From: Parablautia muri | GTDB taxonomy: Bacteria > Bacillota > Clostridia > Lachnospirales > Lachnospiraceae | Assembly (NCBI RefSeq): GCF_009917485.1 | Contig: NZ_QZDT01000001.1 | Span: 186,001 to 250,000, forward strand | Length of the DNA: 64,000 nucleotides | Reading direction: 5' to 3' | Shown here: piece after piece, positions 33,288 through 42,695 of the stretch | Numbering within the stretch: position 1 is the first letter of the stretch | Layout: every line of letters starts with the position of its first letter | The notes under the pieces: model-generated | What the model saw: only the letters and a program-made list of their open reading frames with translations | Database searches by the model: none | Told to the model about the DNA's origin: nothing | Program-made: the position numbers and the translations under genes

Positions 33288-34247
33288 ATGACAACTTTAC
33301 TTGTTGCAAAACAGTATATTAAAAATTTTATCAGTAAATATGAGGTTTATTTAAAACCTCTTATGAAACTGATATTGGCGCTTATGACGCTTATGATGAT
33401 TAATGGGAAGATAGGCTATATGCATAGATTGGACAATATATCTATTGTGCTTATTGTTTCCCTGATGTGTTCTTTCATGCCCATGAATTTCATAATATTT
33501 ATAGCGGCATTGTTTACAGTACTGCATTTGTACGAATTGTCTTTAGAATGTGCAGTGATTGCGTTGGTACTTTTTTTAGTGATGTTTTTACTTTATTTTA
33601 GACTTTCCCCTAAGGATACACTTGTTGTCCTGCTGACACCTATATGTTTTGTGCTTAAGATTCCTTATGTTATTCCGCTTACTATGGGGCTTGTAGGAAC
33701 GCCGGCTTCGGCGGTTTCCGTGGGATGCGGTGTAATGGTCAGCTATCTGCTCAACTATATCAGCGATAATGCCACGACACTTTCGGGAATGGATACGGAA
33801 GAATTGGTTGCTAGGTTCAGGTCTGTTATTGATGGTTTTTTGGATAATAAGGATATGGCGCTTACGATAGTGGCTTTTGGGATTACAATAGTCCTTGTTT
33901 ACATGATTAAAAGGATGTCAGTGAATTATGCATGGACAATCGCAATTATCGCAGGTGCCATTGCAGATGTAATGATTCTATTAATAGGCGATTTAATGTT
34001 CGACACAAATGTATCTATTGTTGGAATTATTATTGGAACCGTAGTCTCTGTTTTGGTTGCAAAGGTGGTGGAATTTTTTATCTTCCATGTGGATTACAAT
34101 CGAACGGAAAAGGTGCAGTTTGAGGATGACGAATATTATTATTATGTAAAAGCCGTACCCAAAATTACGGTAGCAACGCCATCTAAAACGGTAAAGCGAA
34201 TTAACACTTCTAAAAGGCGGCCATCGGGCAGTCAGTCAAGGAGATAG
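33288..34247 (+). CDS. multi-pass membrane protein of unknown function
   Basis: 319 residues from ATG 33288 (GAGG nine bases upstream). About nine or ten hydrophobic segments between residues 20 and 275, with a polar stretch (SDNATTLSGMDTEELVARFRSVIDGFLDNKD, about 160-190) between groups, then a hydrophilic basic tail (about 285-319) rich in Lys/Arg and Tyr. No transporter or enzyme motif recognised. Located directly upstream of cdaA, so it may act with the c-di-AMP module, for example in envelope sensing; that is inference from position. Confidence 0.6.
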   Translation: MTTLLVAKQYIKNFISKYEVYLKPLMKLILALMTLMMINGKIGYMHRLDNISIVLIVSLMCSFMPMNFIIFIAALFTVLHLYELSLECAVIALVLFLVMFLLYFRLSPKDTLVVLLTPICFVLKIPYVIPLTMGLVGTPASAVSVGCGVMVSYLLNYISDNATTLSGMDTEELVARFRSVIDGFLDNKDMALTIVAFGITIVLVYMIKRMSVNYAWTIAIIAGAIADVMILLIGDLMFDTNVSIVGIIIGTVVSVLVAKVVEFFIFHVDYNRTEKVQFEDDEYYYYVKAVPKITVATPSKTVKRINTSKRRPSGSQSRR

Positions 34248-34287
34248 GGAAAGAAAAATTCATATTTTGGTAGTGGGGAAAGATGAA

Positions 34288-35157
34288 ATGTCACGGGGAT
34301 TAGAAATTATAGAAACATATCTGTCACGGGTTTCAGGTGTACGATGGACAGATGTTGTGGAGATTATCATTATCTCCTTTCTGCTTTATAATATACTGGT
34401 ATGGATTAAAAATACAAGGGCATGGTCATTGCTTAAGGGAATCCTTGTAATAGCAGTATTTATATTGATAGCGGCGTACTTTGAGATGAATACAATCCTT
34501 TGGATTGTACAGAATGTGTTTGGTGTGGCAGTGACGGCAGTGGTAGTAATTCTACAGCCGGAGCTTAGAAAGGCTGTGGAAGAACTTGGAAGAAAAAATA
34601 TCGTCAGTTCCATTCTCCCCTTTGAATTAGGGAAAAATCTGATTGAAGGCAGATTTTCGGATAAGACGATTCATGAAATTGCAAGGGCATGTGTGGAGAT
34701 GGGCAAGGTGAAAACCGGTGCCCTTATTGTTGTAGAACAAAACGATTCTCTTACGGAATATGAGAGAACGGGTATAGACGTGGATGGAATTGTCACCAGC
34801 CAGCTGCTTATTAATATTTTCGAGCACAATACGCCTCTCCATGATGGCGCGGTAATTGTCAGAGGAAATAGGATTACATCGGCAACCTGTTATCTGCCTC
34901 TTTCAGATAATATGGGACTTAGCAAGGAGCTGGGAACCAGACATAGAGCGGGTGTAGGAATTTCGGAGGCGACAGACTCTCTTACAATTATTGTATCTGA
35001 AGAAACAGGAAAAATAAGTGTGGCATACAATGGAGAAATAGAACGCAATTTAAGTGGAGATGCCCTGAAGGAGAAGCTCAGGACAATACAGAACAAGCCG
35101 GAGGAAGAAAGCCGGAAGAGAATTCTGTGGAAGGGACGGTCTAAAGGTGAAAAATAA
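34288..35157 (+). CDS. cdaA: diadenylate cyclase CdaA
   Basis: 289-residue membrane enzyme making c-di-AMP from two ATP. ATG 34288 preferred to TTG 34267, which lies in the GGGGAAAG site. Three N-terminal membrane helices (about 18-85) and a DAC domain with the two signature motifs HDGAVIV (near 190) and GTRHRAG (near 225). c-di-AMP controls potassium and osmolyte balance and cell-wall homeostasis. The gene overlaps its regulator cdaR and is followed by glmM, the conserved Firmicute triad in which both partners modulate the cyclase. Confidence 0.95.
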   Translation: MSRGLEIIETYLSRVSGVRWTDVVEIIIISFLLYNILVWIKNTRAWSLLKGILVIAVFILIAAYFEMNTILWIVQNVFGVAVTAVVVILQPELRKAVEELGRKNIVSSILPFELGKNLIEGRFSDKTIHEIARACVEMGKVKTGALIVVEQNDSLTEYERTGIDVDGIVTSQLLINIFEHNTPLHDGAVIVRGNRITSATCYLPLSDNMGLSKELGTRHRAGVGISEATDSLTIIVSEETGKISVAYNGEIERNLSGDALKEKLRTIQNKPEEESRKRILWKGRSKGEK

Positions 35158-36421
35158 ACTGACGAATAATATAGGCCTGAAAATCGCTTCGGTTTTTTTC
35201 GCGGCAATGCTTTGGCTGATAGTTACCGGGATAAATAATCCAACGATTCCTCAGACTTTTTATGATATTCCCGTAGAACTTTTACACACGGAACTGATTA
35301 CGGATTCTGGGCAGGTGTATGAAGTATTAGAGGGAACGGATGTGATCAGCAGAGTAACGGTGAGGGCGCCCAGCTCTGTGATAAAAGATTTGAAGGATGA
35401 AAATATTATTGCAACAGCAGATGTAAGAGAGCTAAGCAGTCTTGATACGATTTCTATAAAGCTTACCACAAATGTATCAAATATCAACAGCATTACAGGC
35501 AGCAATGATATTGTAAAGCTAAAAATAGAAGACAGGAAAAGTAAGGCACTGACCTTGAAAGCAACTACCTCGGGAGAGATAGAAAGCGGATATATGATTG
35601 GTGATATCACTACGGATCAAAACCTGGTAAGGATATCAGGCCCTCAATCGGTGATTGATACGGTGGCGAAAGCGTCCGTAGATGTGAATGTTACGGGAAT
35701 TACAAGTGATATTGTAACGAATGGAGAGATTAAGCTTTACGATGCAGAGGATAATGAAGTTAACACAAGCAAGATAACACAAAATATCAAGTCTGTAGGA
35801 GTAAGAGTAAGCATCTGGCAGAAAACAACAGTTCCCGTTCATTTTACGGTAGGGGGAGAAGTGCCCCAGGGGTACAGAATAATCGGTGATCCGGAGGTCA
35901 ATGGAGGGACTGTGGAGATAGCGGGCAAGGCTAATGCGCTCAGGAATATATCAACCATAGAGATACCTGCGGAGGCATTGGATGTTACGGATCAGATGGA
36001 GGATTTTGTCACGGAAGTGGATATCCGCCCTTATCTGCCAGAGAATGTTTTCCTGGTAAATTCGGAAGATGCTTTTTGTACGGTTACGGTCCATATAGAA
36101 GCAGAAGTGATTAAACGGATGGAAATTAGGGAGGAAAGAGTAAGAATTACGAATCTCCCTGAGGGCTATAATGCGACCATTTCCGGATTGGAGGAAAGCT
36201 TTGCGATACAGGTGGTTGGCCTTTCACAGGATGTAAATGCTCTGCAGGCCAACAATATATCAGGTGTGGTGGATATTCAACAATGGATGCAGGAGCAGGG
36301 AATGGAACGGCCGGAACCAGGCTATTATACTGTAACAGTTGATTTTGGTTTGCCAGAGAATGTAGCACTGAGAGAAGATGTTACAGTAATGCTACATATA
36401 TCGGAAGAACAGGAAGAATAA
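35147..36421 (+). CDS. cdaR: CdaA regulatory protein with YbbR domains
   Basis: 424 residues from GTG 35147, overlapping cdaA by 11 bases. N-terminal membrane anchor (about 7-27, LKIASVFFAAMLWLIVTGI) followed by an extracytoplasmic chain of about four YbbR repeats, each with a strand pattern like VRISGPQSVIDTVAKASVDV or VEIAGKANALRNISTIEIPAEAL. CdaR binds CdaA in the membrane and adjusts c-di-AMP output. Length is typical for clostridial members. Confidence 0.9.
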   Translation: MKNKLTNNIGLKIASVFFAAMLWLIVTGINNPTIPQTFYDIPVELLHTELITDSGQVYEVLEGTDVISRVTVRAPSSVIKDLKDENIIATADVRELSSLDTISIKLTTNVSNINSITGSNDIVKLKIEDRKSKALTLKATTSGEIESGYMIGDITTDQNLVRISGPQSVIDTVAKASVDVNVTGITSDIVTNGEIKLYDAEDNEVNTSKITQNIKSVGVRVSIWQKTTVPVHFTVGGEVPQGYRIIGDPEVNGGTVEIAGKANALRNISTIEIPAEALDVTDQMEDFVTEVDIRPYLPENVFLVNSEDAFCTVTVHIEAEVIKRMEIREERVRITNLPEGYNATISGLEESFAIQVVGLSQDVNALQANNISGVVDIQQWMQEQGMERPEPGYYTVTVDFGLPENVALREDVTVMLHISEEQEE

Positions 36422-36435
36422 TGGGAGGATTTTAA

Positions 36436-37785
36436 ATGGGAAGATTATTTGGTACAGATGGTGTTAGAGGAGTGGCCAATGATGAGTTGACGCCCTTGCT
36501 TGCTATGCAGCTGGGGCAGGCAGGCGCATATGTACTAACAAAAGAAAATATGCATAAACCTACTATTATGGTGGGGTGTGATACCAGAATCTCAGGGGAT
36601 ATGCTTGCAAACGCATTGATGGCAGGTATTTGCTCAGTGGGAGCCAATGCCGTTTATGTGGGAGTAATCCCTACACCGGCGGTGGCTTACCTTACCAGAA
36701 AGTATAAAGTGGATGCAGGAGTAGTCATTTCAGCTTCCCATAATCCGGTAGAGTTTAACGGTATCAAATTTTTTGACGGAGACGGCTATAAGCTGCCGGA
36801 TGAACTGGAAGATGAGATAGAAGCTATTATCAAAAACGGCATGACAGGAATTAAATTCCCAATAGGCGCTAATGTAGGTAAAATTAAATATCGCACAGAT
36901 GCAAGGGAAGAATACATTAATCATTCCATCCAATCTGTAAAAATCGATCTGTCAGGGCTTAAAATTGTGGTAGATTGTGCTGAAGGCGCTGCTTATTATA
37001 CATCTGTGGAGGCTCTGCGAGAACTGGGAGGAAATATTGTGGCAATCCACAATATGCCTGATGGAACCAATATCAATGCTAACTGTGGCTCTACCCATAT
37101 GGAAGAATTGAAGGCTAGGGTAGTCTATGAAAAGGCGAACATAGGGCTTGCTTTTGATGGAGATGCGGATAGGCTTCTTGCGGTTGATGAGCAGGGAAAT
37201 GTTGTAGACGGCGACCAGATTATGGCTATCATTGGAAACCATATGAAGGAAAATGGCGATTTAGCGAATGATACGATTGTTGTTACCGTGATGAGCAATC
37301 TAGGATTTACGCTTATGGCCGAAAAAAACGGTATCCATACGGAGCAGACGAAGGTTGGTGACAGATATGTTCTTGAAAGGATGAAGGAAATTGATGCCAG
37401 CCTAGGCGGGGAGCAGTCAGGACATATTATTTTCTTAAAGGAAAATACGACCGGTGACGGACTGTTAAGCGCACTGCATCTGTTAAAGGTAATGGTGGAG
37501 ACAGGAAAGACTTTGTCAGAGCTGGCTTCTATTATGGAAGTCCTTCCTCAGGCACTAATTAATGCAAAGGTGCCAAACCATAAAAAAGAAAAATATATGG
37601 AGTATCCTGAAATTGCATCTGCTATCCGAAGACTGAATGATAAGTTCGCCGGAGAAGGCAGAGTGCTGATTCGTCCTTCCGGGACTGAGCCTTTTGTCCG
37701 TGTCATGATAGAAGGGAAAGATCAGAAAATGATTGAGGATGAAGCAAAACAGCTGGCGGAGCTGATTCAGAACATTATGCTGTAA
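36436..37785 (+). CDS. glmM: phosphoglucosamine mutase
   Basis: 449-residue enzyme converting glucosamine-6-P to glucosamine-1-P for UDP-GlcNAc. Active phosphoserine loop [12 protein letters not shown] (Ser near 100), metal-binding DGDADR near 240, sugar loop GGEQSGHI near 325 and phosphate loop [11 protein letters not shown] near 414. GGAGG precedes the ATG, 14 bases after cdaR. In other Firmicutes GlmM also binds and restrains CdaA. Confidence 0.95.
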   Translation: MGRLFGTDGVRGVANDELTPLLAMQLGQAGAYVLTKENMHKPTIMVGCDTRISGDMLANALMAGICSVGANAVYVGVIPTPAVAYLTRKYKVDAGVVISASHNPVEFNGIKFFDGDGYKLPDELEDEIEAIIKNGMTGIKFPIGANVGKIKYRTDAREEYINHSIQSVKIDLSGLKIVVDCAEGAAYYTSVEALRELGGNIVAIHNMPDGTNINANCGSTHMEELKARVVYEKANIGLAFDGDADRLLAVDEQGNVVDGDQIMAIIGNHMKENGDLANDTIVVTVMSNLGFTLMAEKNGIHTEQTKVGDRYVLERMKEIDASLGGEQSGHIIFLKENTTGDGLLSALHLLKVMVETGKTLSELASIMEVLPQALINAKVPNHKKEKYMEYPEIASAIRRLNDKFAGEGRVLIRPSGTEPFVRVMIEGKDQKMIEDEAKQLAELIQNIML

Positions 37786-37862
37786 AATAATTGAGGTAAA
37801 GTGCAGCTTATCTGAACGGTTACCGCTTGAGAAAAAGTAAAAAATGTTGGAGGAAAATGCTT

Positions 37863-38126
37863 ATGGTAAGCCAAAAAGTGGTTATTAAGAATCCAACAGG
37901 TCTTCACTTAAGGCCAGCTGGCATCCTATGTAAGGAAGCTATGCAGTTCAAATCGTTAATAACCTTTACATTTAGAGGGAATACTGCGAATGCCAAAAGT
38001 GTGCTGAGTGTTTTGGGGGCCTGTGTAAAAAGCGGTGATGAAATTGAGGTTATTTGCGAGGGAGAAGATGAGACAGAGGCGCTTGAGACCCTGGTAAAGG
38101 CAATTGAAAGCGGTTTAGGAGAATAA
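37863..38126 (+). CDS. ptsH: HPr family phosphocarrier protein
   Basis: 87 residues from ATG 37863 (GGAGG nine bases upstream; in-frame starts at 37827 and 37857 are too far or too close). Phosphorylated His in GLHLRPA near 15 and regulatory Ser in NAKSVLSVL near 46 are both present, so it can act in PTS sugar transfer and, through Ser-P, catabolite control. ptsI is not adjacent, so it could be a Crh-like paralogue, although His15 argues for true HPr. Confidence 0.85.
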   Translation: MVSQKVVIKNPTGLHLRPAGILCKEAMQFKSLITFTFRGNTANAKSVLSVLGACVKSGDEIEVICEGEDETEALETLVKAIESGLGE

Positions 38127-38138
38127 GACGAAAAAATA

Positions 38139-38221
38139 AGACGAAAAGACTTTCTTAGGCGTCAAAGGATGCTGTCTTAGAAAATCTAGGTTTCGTCTCA
38201 AAGAATCGCAGGGCGATTCTT
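38139..38221 (+). other. structured leader upstream of leuA
   Basis: Arms AGACGAAA (38139-38146) and TTTCGTCT (38191-38198) can pair, followed by a perfect AAGAATCGC/GCGATTCTT hairpin (38201-38221). A second AGACGAAA copy at 38126 offers an alternative pairing. No T-box consensus or leucine-codon-rich leader peptide is seen, so regulation is unproven. Confidence 0.35.
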
Positions 38222-38289
38222 CCGAAATGATTCATGTGTATTGTTTGTGCCGTAAGGCGGAATATCGGAAAGTTTGAAAGCGAGAGGAT

Positions 38290-39981
38290 ATGTTAAATTA
38301 TAAGCGATATAGAAAAAATCCGGTGGTTGTTTATTCGGAAAGAGAGTGGCCAGGGAAAGAGATTGAGAAAGCACCAATCTGGTGTAGCGTGGACTTAAGA
38401 GACGGTAATCAGGCGTTGATTGATCCTATGATTGTCAGCGAAAAAATCGAGATGTTTCAGTATCTGATCAAACTTGGATTTAAGGAGATTGAAATTGGCT
38501 TTCCAGCGGCCAGTCAGATAGAATATGATTTTTTACGTCAGTTAATTGAGAGAAAAATGATTCCGGATGATGTATGTGTACAGGTTCTCACACAGTGCCG
38601 GAAGGAATTGATTGAGCGTACTTTTGAATCCATAGAGGGATGTAAGAAAGCAATTGTGCATATTTATAATTCCACTTCAACGCTGCAGAGAGATGTGGTA
38701 TTTGGAATGAACAGGAAGGAAATTACTGATATTGCGGTAAAAGGCGCACAGATGGTGAAAGAGAGAGCAGCAAAGTTTCCCGGGAAAATTATTCTGGAAT
38801 ATTCCCCAGAAAGCTTTACTGGTACGGAACTGGATTATGCTCTTGAGATCTGTACTGCAGTGCAGGAAACATGGGGCGCAACTAAGGAGGAACCCATTAT
38901 TATAAATCTTCCTTCCACAGTAGAGATGAATACGCCTAATGTTTACGCGGATCAGATTGAATGGATGAACCGGCATTTTAAGGATAGAGAAAGTATTATT
39001 TTGAGTGTACATCCCCACAATGACAGAGGAACGGGCGTGGCTTCGGCGGAGCTTGCCATGTTAGCAGGAGCTGAGAGGGTAGAAGGCACCTTGTTTGGCA
39101 ATGGGGAGAGAACAGGAAATGTTGATATTCTTAATATAGCCTACAACATGTTCTCTCAGGGCGTAAATCCTGCGCTTAATATCGAGAAGGTTAATGAAAT
39201 TATTGAGATATATGAAAGATGTTGTAAAATACCGATTCACCCCAGGCATCCTTATGCTGGTAAGCTGGTGTTTACTGCCTTTTCCGGTTCCCATCAGGAT
39301 GCAATTAATAAGGGTGTAAAGGCAATGAAGGAGAGAGGTAACGAGCATTGGGAGGTTCCTTATCTGCCTATTGATCCATCGGATATTGGCAGAGAGTATG
39401 AACCCATTGTGCGTATTAATTCTCAGTCCGGAAAGGGTGGAGTTGCCTTTATTATGGATACCTACTTCGGCTTTAAATTACCGAAGGGTATGCACAGAGA
39501 GTTCGCTGATGTCATACAGAGAATTTCTGAAGAAAAAGGTGAGGTTTCACCAGATGAAATTATGCAGGCATTTCGCGAGGAATATTTGCAAAAGAAAGAG
39601 CCTATACATTTCCGTAGGCTACGGGTAGATGATTTAAGCGGGGAGACCCAGTCAGAATTTGATACAGGCGTATTGGTGAAATATACGGATAAGGGTGTTG
39701 AAAAGAGTTTTGAGGCTGTAGGAAATGGCCCTATTGACGCAGTGCAGAGAGGCCTCCAGGTAGAGCTTGGCGCAAGGCTTAAAATTCTTGATTATGAGGA
39801 GCATGCACTTCAAAGCGGCTCTAATTCACAGGCAGCAGCATATATCCATCTTTTGGATTCTGACAGTGGGAAAGTTACCTACGGCGTTGGCGTAAGCTCC
39901 AACATTACCAGAGCTTCGGTAAGAGCTATTTTCTCAGCAGTTAATAGGCTGGGATTGGGAGAAGCAGAGAGATTACTCTAA
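38290..39981 (+). CDS. leuA: 2-isopropylmalate synthase (long form)
   Basis: 563-residue first enzyme of leucine synthesis, joining acetyl-CoA and 2-oxoisovalerate. SVDLRDGNQALIDPM near 36 (metal-binding DLRDGNQ), HPHNDRGTGVASAELA near 242 (metal His) and NGERTGNVD near 277, then a C-terminal LeuA dimer regulatory domain (about 430-560) for leucine feedback. Its length and start (YRKNPVVVYSEREWPGKEIEKAPIWCSVDLRDGNQ region) mark the LeuA2/alpha-IPMS subgroup. Monocistronic here, with a terminator right after. Confidence 0.93.
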   Translation: MLNYKRYRKNPVVVYSEREWPGKEIEKAPIWCSVDLRDGNQALIDPMIVSEKIEMFQYLIKLGFKEIEIGFPAASQIEYDFLRQLIERKMIPDDVCVQVLTQCRKELIERTFESIEGCKKAIVHIYNSTSTLQRDVVFGMNRKEITDIAVKGAQMVKERAAKFPGKIILEYSPESFTGTELDYALEICTAVQETWGATKEEPIIINLPSTVEMNTPNVYADQIEWMNRHFKDRESIILSVHPHNDRGTGVASAELAMLAGAERVEGTLFGNGERTGNVDILNIAYNMFSQGVNPALNIEKVNEIIEIYERCCKIPIHPRHPYAGKLVFTAFSGSHQDAINKGVKAMKERGNEHWEVPYLPIDPSDIGREYEPIVRINSQSGKGGVAFIMDTYFGFKLPKGMHREFADVIQRISEEKGEVSPDEIMQAFREEYLQKKEPIHFRRLRVDDLSGETQSEFDTGVLVKYTDKGVEKSFEAVGNGPIDAVQRGLQVELGARLKILDYEEHALQSGSNSQAAAYIHLLDSDSGKVTYGVGVSSNITRASVRAIFSAVNRLGLGEAERLL

Positions 39982-40019
39982 ACACTGCCGTGCTTTGCAA
40001 AGATAATTGATTGAATATA

Positions 40020-40048
40020 AAAGCCTTTCGGATTTCCCGAAAGGCTTT
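40020..40048. terminator. bidirectional terminator between leuA and the DUF3048 genes
   Basis: Perfect 12-base stem AAAGCCTTTCGG/CCGAAAGGCTTT with a 5-base loop between convergent genes. Confidence 0.88.
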
Positions 40049-40054
40049 GCTTGT

Positions 40055-41215
40055 TTAATCCATGTTTATTGTTTTTCCGTCTACCATAAATGTATCGCCG
40101 TCCGCGAGAATACAGATCATGGTTTTGCCCGTATTTAGCTTGATTTCATTACCATTATCATCATAATATCTGGTAGCACCGTAATCGGAAGTTTTTTCCC
40201 AGGTAACATGAATACCTTTTCCGTTGGTAAAAAACCAACCATCACGGGTGGTGTCATGACACTGGAAAGAAAGATAACCCTTCTGGTCCCTGACCTCATA
40301 ATAAGTGTTCTGCACCAACAAATTTTTAAAAGCAAGAGGAGTGTTGGTGGCAAGATCTATGTGCGGGCCATCGGGCGTACCGGATAAGTGCTGGTATCTG
40401 TCATAAAGGTCGGTTTCCGCATTATACTTAAAATAGCAATTTGTAAGAGGATAAGCAAGGGACATATCTACCTCATATGCATCAATAGAATTATCGTATT
40501 GAGTTAGCATATTAGGCTTTTGCTCGGATGAAAATAGAAAATGCTGTTCATCCGAGTAATTATCCCTGTAGTTTAAGGAATATCCGGCATTATGGATGTA
40601 TTTTTTGATGAAAGCAGCGCTTGTAAAAGCATTGTCAAAATCATTTTTGGCCACATCACGAAAATGATAGGTTTTGGAGATATCCACATTCAGATTAATG
40701 TTATCAGAATCGTTTCTGTCAAGCAGGTCATCCATATAAAAGGGACCGCCGTAATGTACATGAAAAGCATCCCACTCAAAAGACCAATACATAAAGTAAT
40801 CACGGCTGCTTCTGATATTTCCAATCTTTTCTATATCATCCCAATTTTCACATATACCCATCAAACGGGTAATACTGGACTCAACATTGCATTCATATAA
40901 AATATCAGCCTTGGAAATGCCATACTGACTTGCTGTTTTGGTGTTAGGAATCATAAAAGAAATCGGCCGCCTGTCAGCAATTTTTTTATCAATCCATTCA
41001 TTGGTAATACGGCTTCTGACCATTCCATCTGCAGGAGGAAGGTCCATGGCAGGCTCAGGAGAACCGGCCTGCTCTTTTGCCTGCGAAGTCTGGGGGGCAG
41101 GATTTAAACTATCAATCGGCTCTAAAGGGGGCTGCACATCCTCTTTTGGACTACAGCCCGAAAATAAGAGCAGTGGAAGGAGGCATGTCATAATAATTTT
41201 TTGGAATTTTTTCAT
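40055..41215 (-). CDS. DUF3048 lipoprotein (YerB-like), copy A
   Basis: 386 residues. Start at the ATG ending at 41215 (AAAGGGGA eight bases before; ATG 41221 is too close). Lipoprotein signal LLPLLLFSGC with the acylated Cys near 21, a Pro-rich linker, then DUF3048: GMVRSRITNEWIDKK, NIRSSRDYFMYWSFEWDAFHVHYGGPFYMDDL near 135-165 and the C-terminal FTNGKGIHVTWEKTSDYGATRYYDDNGNEIKLNTGKT. Exposed on the outer membrane face; function unknown, though YerB-like proteins are linked to envelope or competence in Bacillus. Tandem with copy B. Confidence 0.87.
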   Translation of the reverse strand: MKKFQKIIMTCLLPLLLFSGCSPKEDVQPPLEPIDSLNPAPQTSQAKEQAGSPEPAMDLPPADGMVRSRITNEWIDKKIADRRPISFMIPNTKTASQYGISKADILYECNVESSITRLMGICENWDDIEKIGNIRSSRDYFMYWSFEWDAFHVHYGGPFYMDDLLDRNDSDNINLNVDISKTYHFRDVAKNDFDNAFTSAAFIKKYIHNAGYSLNYRDNYSDEQHFLFSSEQKPNMLTQYDNSIDAYEVDMSLAYPLTNCYFKYNAETDLYDRYQHLSGTPDGPHIDLATNTPLAFKNLLVQNTYYEVRDQKGYLSFQCHDTTRDGWFFTNGKGIHVTWEKTSDYGATRYYDDNGNEIKLNTGKTMICILADGDTFMVDGKTINMD

Positions 41216-41245
41216 GATCATTTCCCCTTTCCTGCAGACAAATAT

Positions 41246-42421
41246 TTACTTCAGGTCATTTCCATCTACGTTAATAGTATCCGTATCCTTTACAATACAA
41301 ACCATGGTTTTGCCAGTGTTGAGCTGAATTTCATTCCCATCGTCATCATAGAACTTAGTAGGTGAATAATCAGTAGATTTTTCCCAATTTACGTGAATTG
41401 CTTTGCCATTTGTAAAGAAATAGCCGCCTCTGGTGGTGTCGTGAACCTGAAAGGCAAGGTATCCCTTAGCATCTCTTACCTCATGATAAGCAAACTGAAC
41501 AAGTACATTTTTAAATGCCAGCTGTTGATTGCCGTTGGCGGCATCTACATCAGCCTTGCCATACATGGAACGATAATATAATCCGTCCTCCTCATTATAT
41601 GTAAAAGAGGTTTTGGTAATGGGGTAAGGCTTTGACAAATCAATTTCCTTTGCGCTGACCGCATCAGAGTAGCTCTCTAAGGTGTTAGGCTCACTTTCAG
41701 ACGCAAATTTGAAATGATCCGGCTGATAGTAACTGTCGCGATAGGTTTTGGAATAACCTAATTTATCAATAGCGCTGTTAATTCCTTCCGCACTTGCATA
41801 TGCATTCTGGGGAGCGGAACGGTCAGTAGCGCGATAAAACGCATTTTCATATAAGCCAACTTTTTTACCGGCACCGTAGCTGCAGCCTGTTATATTGTTT
41901 GTGCTTTCCTGCTCAATCAGATCATCAATGTAGAATGGGCCTCCGAAGTGAACGTAGATAGAATCCCATTCCAGCGCCCAATAGATAAAGTAATCACGGC
42001 TGCTTCTTACGTTTCCAATTCGGTCTAAGTTTTCCCAGTCCTTAAAGACAGCCATGCTTCTGGTGATGCCGCCTTCCACGGGGCATTCATATAAAAGATC
42101 TGCCTTGGAGAAATTGTAATGGGGCAAAGCGTTAGAGTCATTAGGACTCATTACGGCTATAGGCCTTGCATCTTCCAGGGAGCCATCTATCCACTCATTG
42201 GTAAGAGGGCTGCGAACCATACCTTCCTGTGGAGGAACATCGGTTTCGTCCTCAGATTCTTCAGGTTCATTGGATTCTTCATCAGGAGTCGTTGTCTCGG
42301 TGATTGGTTCTACAATGGGCTGGACAAGAGTCTCACTGACCTCTTCATCTTTTTTTCCGCATCCAAATAATAAAAGAGATGAAGATAAGGCTACAAGACA
42401 AAGTACTTGTAATCTTTTCAT
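41246..42421 (-). CDS. DUF3048 lipoprotein (YerB-like), copy B
   Basis: 391 residues from the ATG ending at 42421 (GAGGAAATATTG before it). Signal LVALSSSLLLFGC with lipobox Cys near 21, an acidic Glu/Thr linker, then the same domain as copy A (GMVRSPLTNEWIDGSL, NVRSSRDYFIYWALEWDSIYVHFGGPFYIDDL, FTNGKAIHVNWEKSTDYSPTKFYDDDGNEIQLNTGKT). The two products are clearly paralogous along their length, with the second adding a KKVGLYENAFYRATDRSAPQ segment in the middle. Transcribed first in a two-gene unit. Confidence 0.87.
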   Translation of the reverse strand: MKRLQVLCLVALSSSLLLFGCGKKDEEVSETLVQPIVEPITETTTPDEESNEPEESEDETDVPPQEGMVRSPLTNEWIDGSLEDARPIAVMSPNDSNALPHYNFSKADLLYECPVEGGITRSMAVFKDWENLDRIGNVRSSRDYFIYWALEWDSIYVHFGGPFYIDDLIEQESTNNITGCSYGAGKKVGLYENAFYRATDRSAPQNAYASAEGINSAIDKLGYSKTYRDSYYQPDHFKFASESEPNTLESYSDAVSAKEIDLSKPYPITKTSFTYNEEDGLYYRSMYGKADVDAANGNQQLAFKNVLVQFAYHEVRDAKGYLAFQVHDTTRGGYFFTNGKAIHVNWEKSTDYSPTKFYDDDGNEIQLNTGKTMVCIVKDTDTINVDGNDLK

Positions 42422-42593
42422 CAATATTTCCTCACTTTCTTTCATATAATTATAACAGTATGCCAAAAATCACACGGTAATAATTATAACACAGAACAGA
42501 ATGAGCGTCACTAGAAAAATGTGTAAAATGTTATACAAAATTATTAAGAAATTATTACGTAGATAGATAAAAAAGAATGATTTTGGGAACTAC

Positions 42594-42622
42594 TTGTCTA
42601 AAATGGATTTAAAGGGTAAAAT
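42594..42622 (+). promoter_or_regulatory. promoter of the rfbD cluster
   Basis: TTGTCT (42594-42599), 17 bases, TAAAAT (42617-42622). It is divergent from the DUF3048 genes. Confidence 0.55.
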
Positions 42623-42695
42623 ATAGGCGAGTACTCTTTGTTCGAATTAAAATTACCGACAATTTGAGGGTTGCCGGCAAGAATGGGGGATCAGA

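Noticed and set aside
38127-38289. T-box or leucine attenuator before leuA
   Set aside because: No T-box core consensus, no specifier loop, no leucine-rich leader peptide and no terminator.
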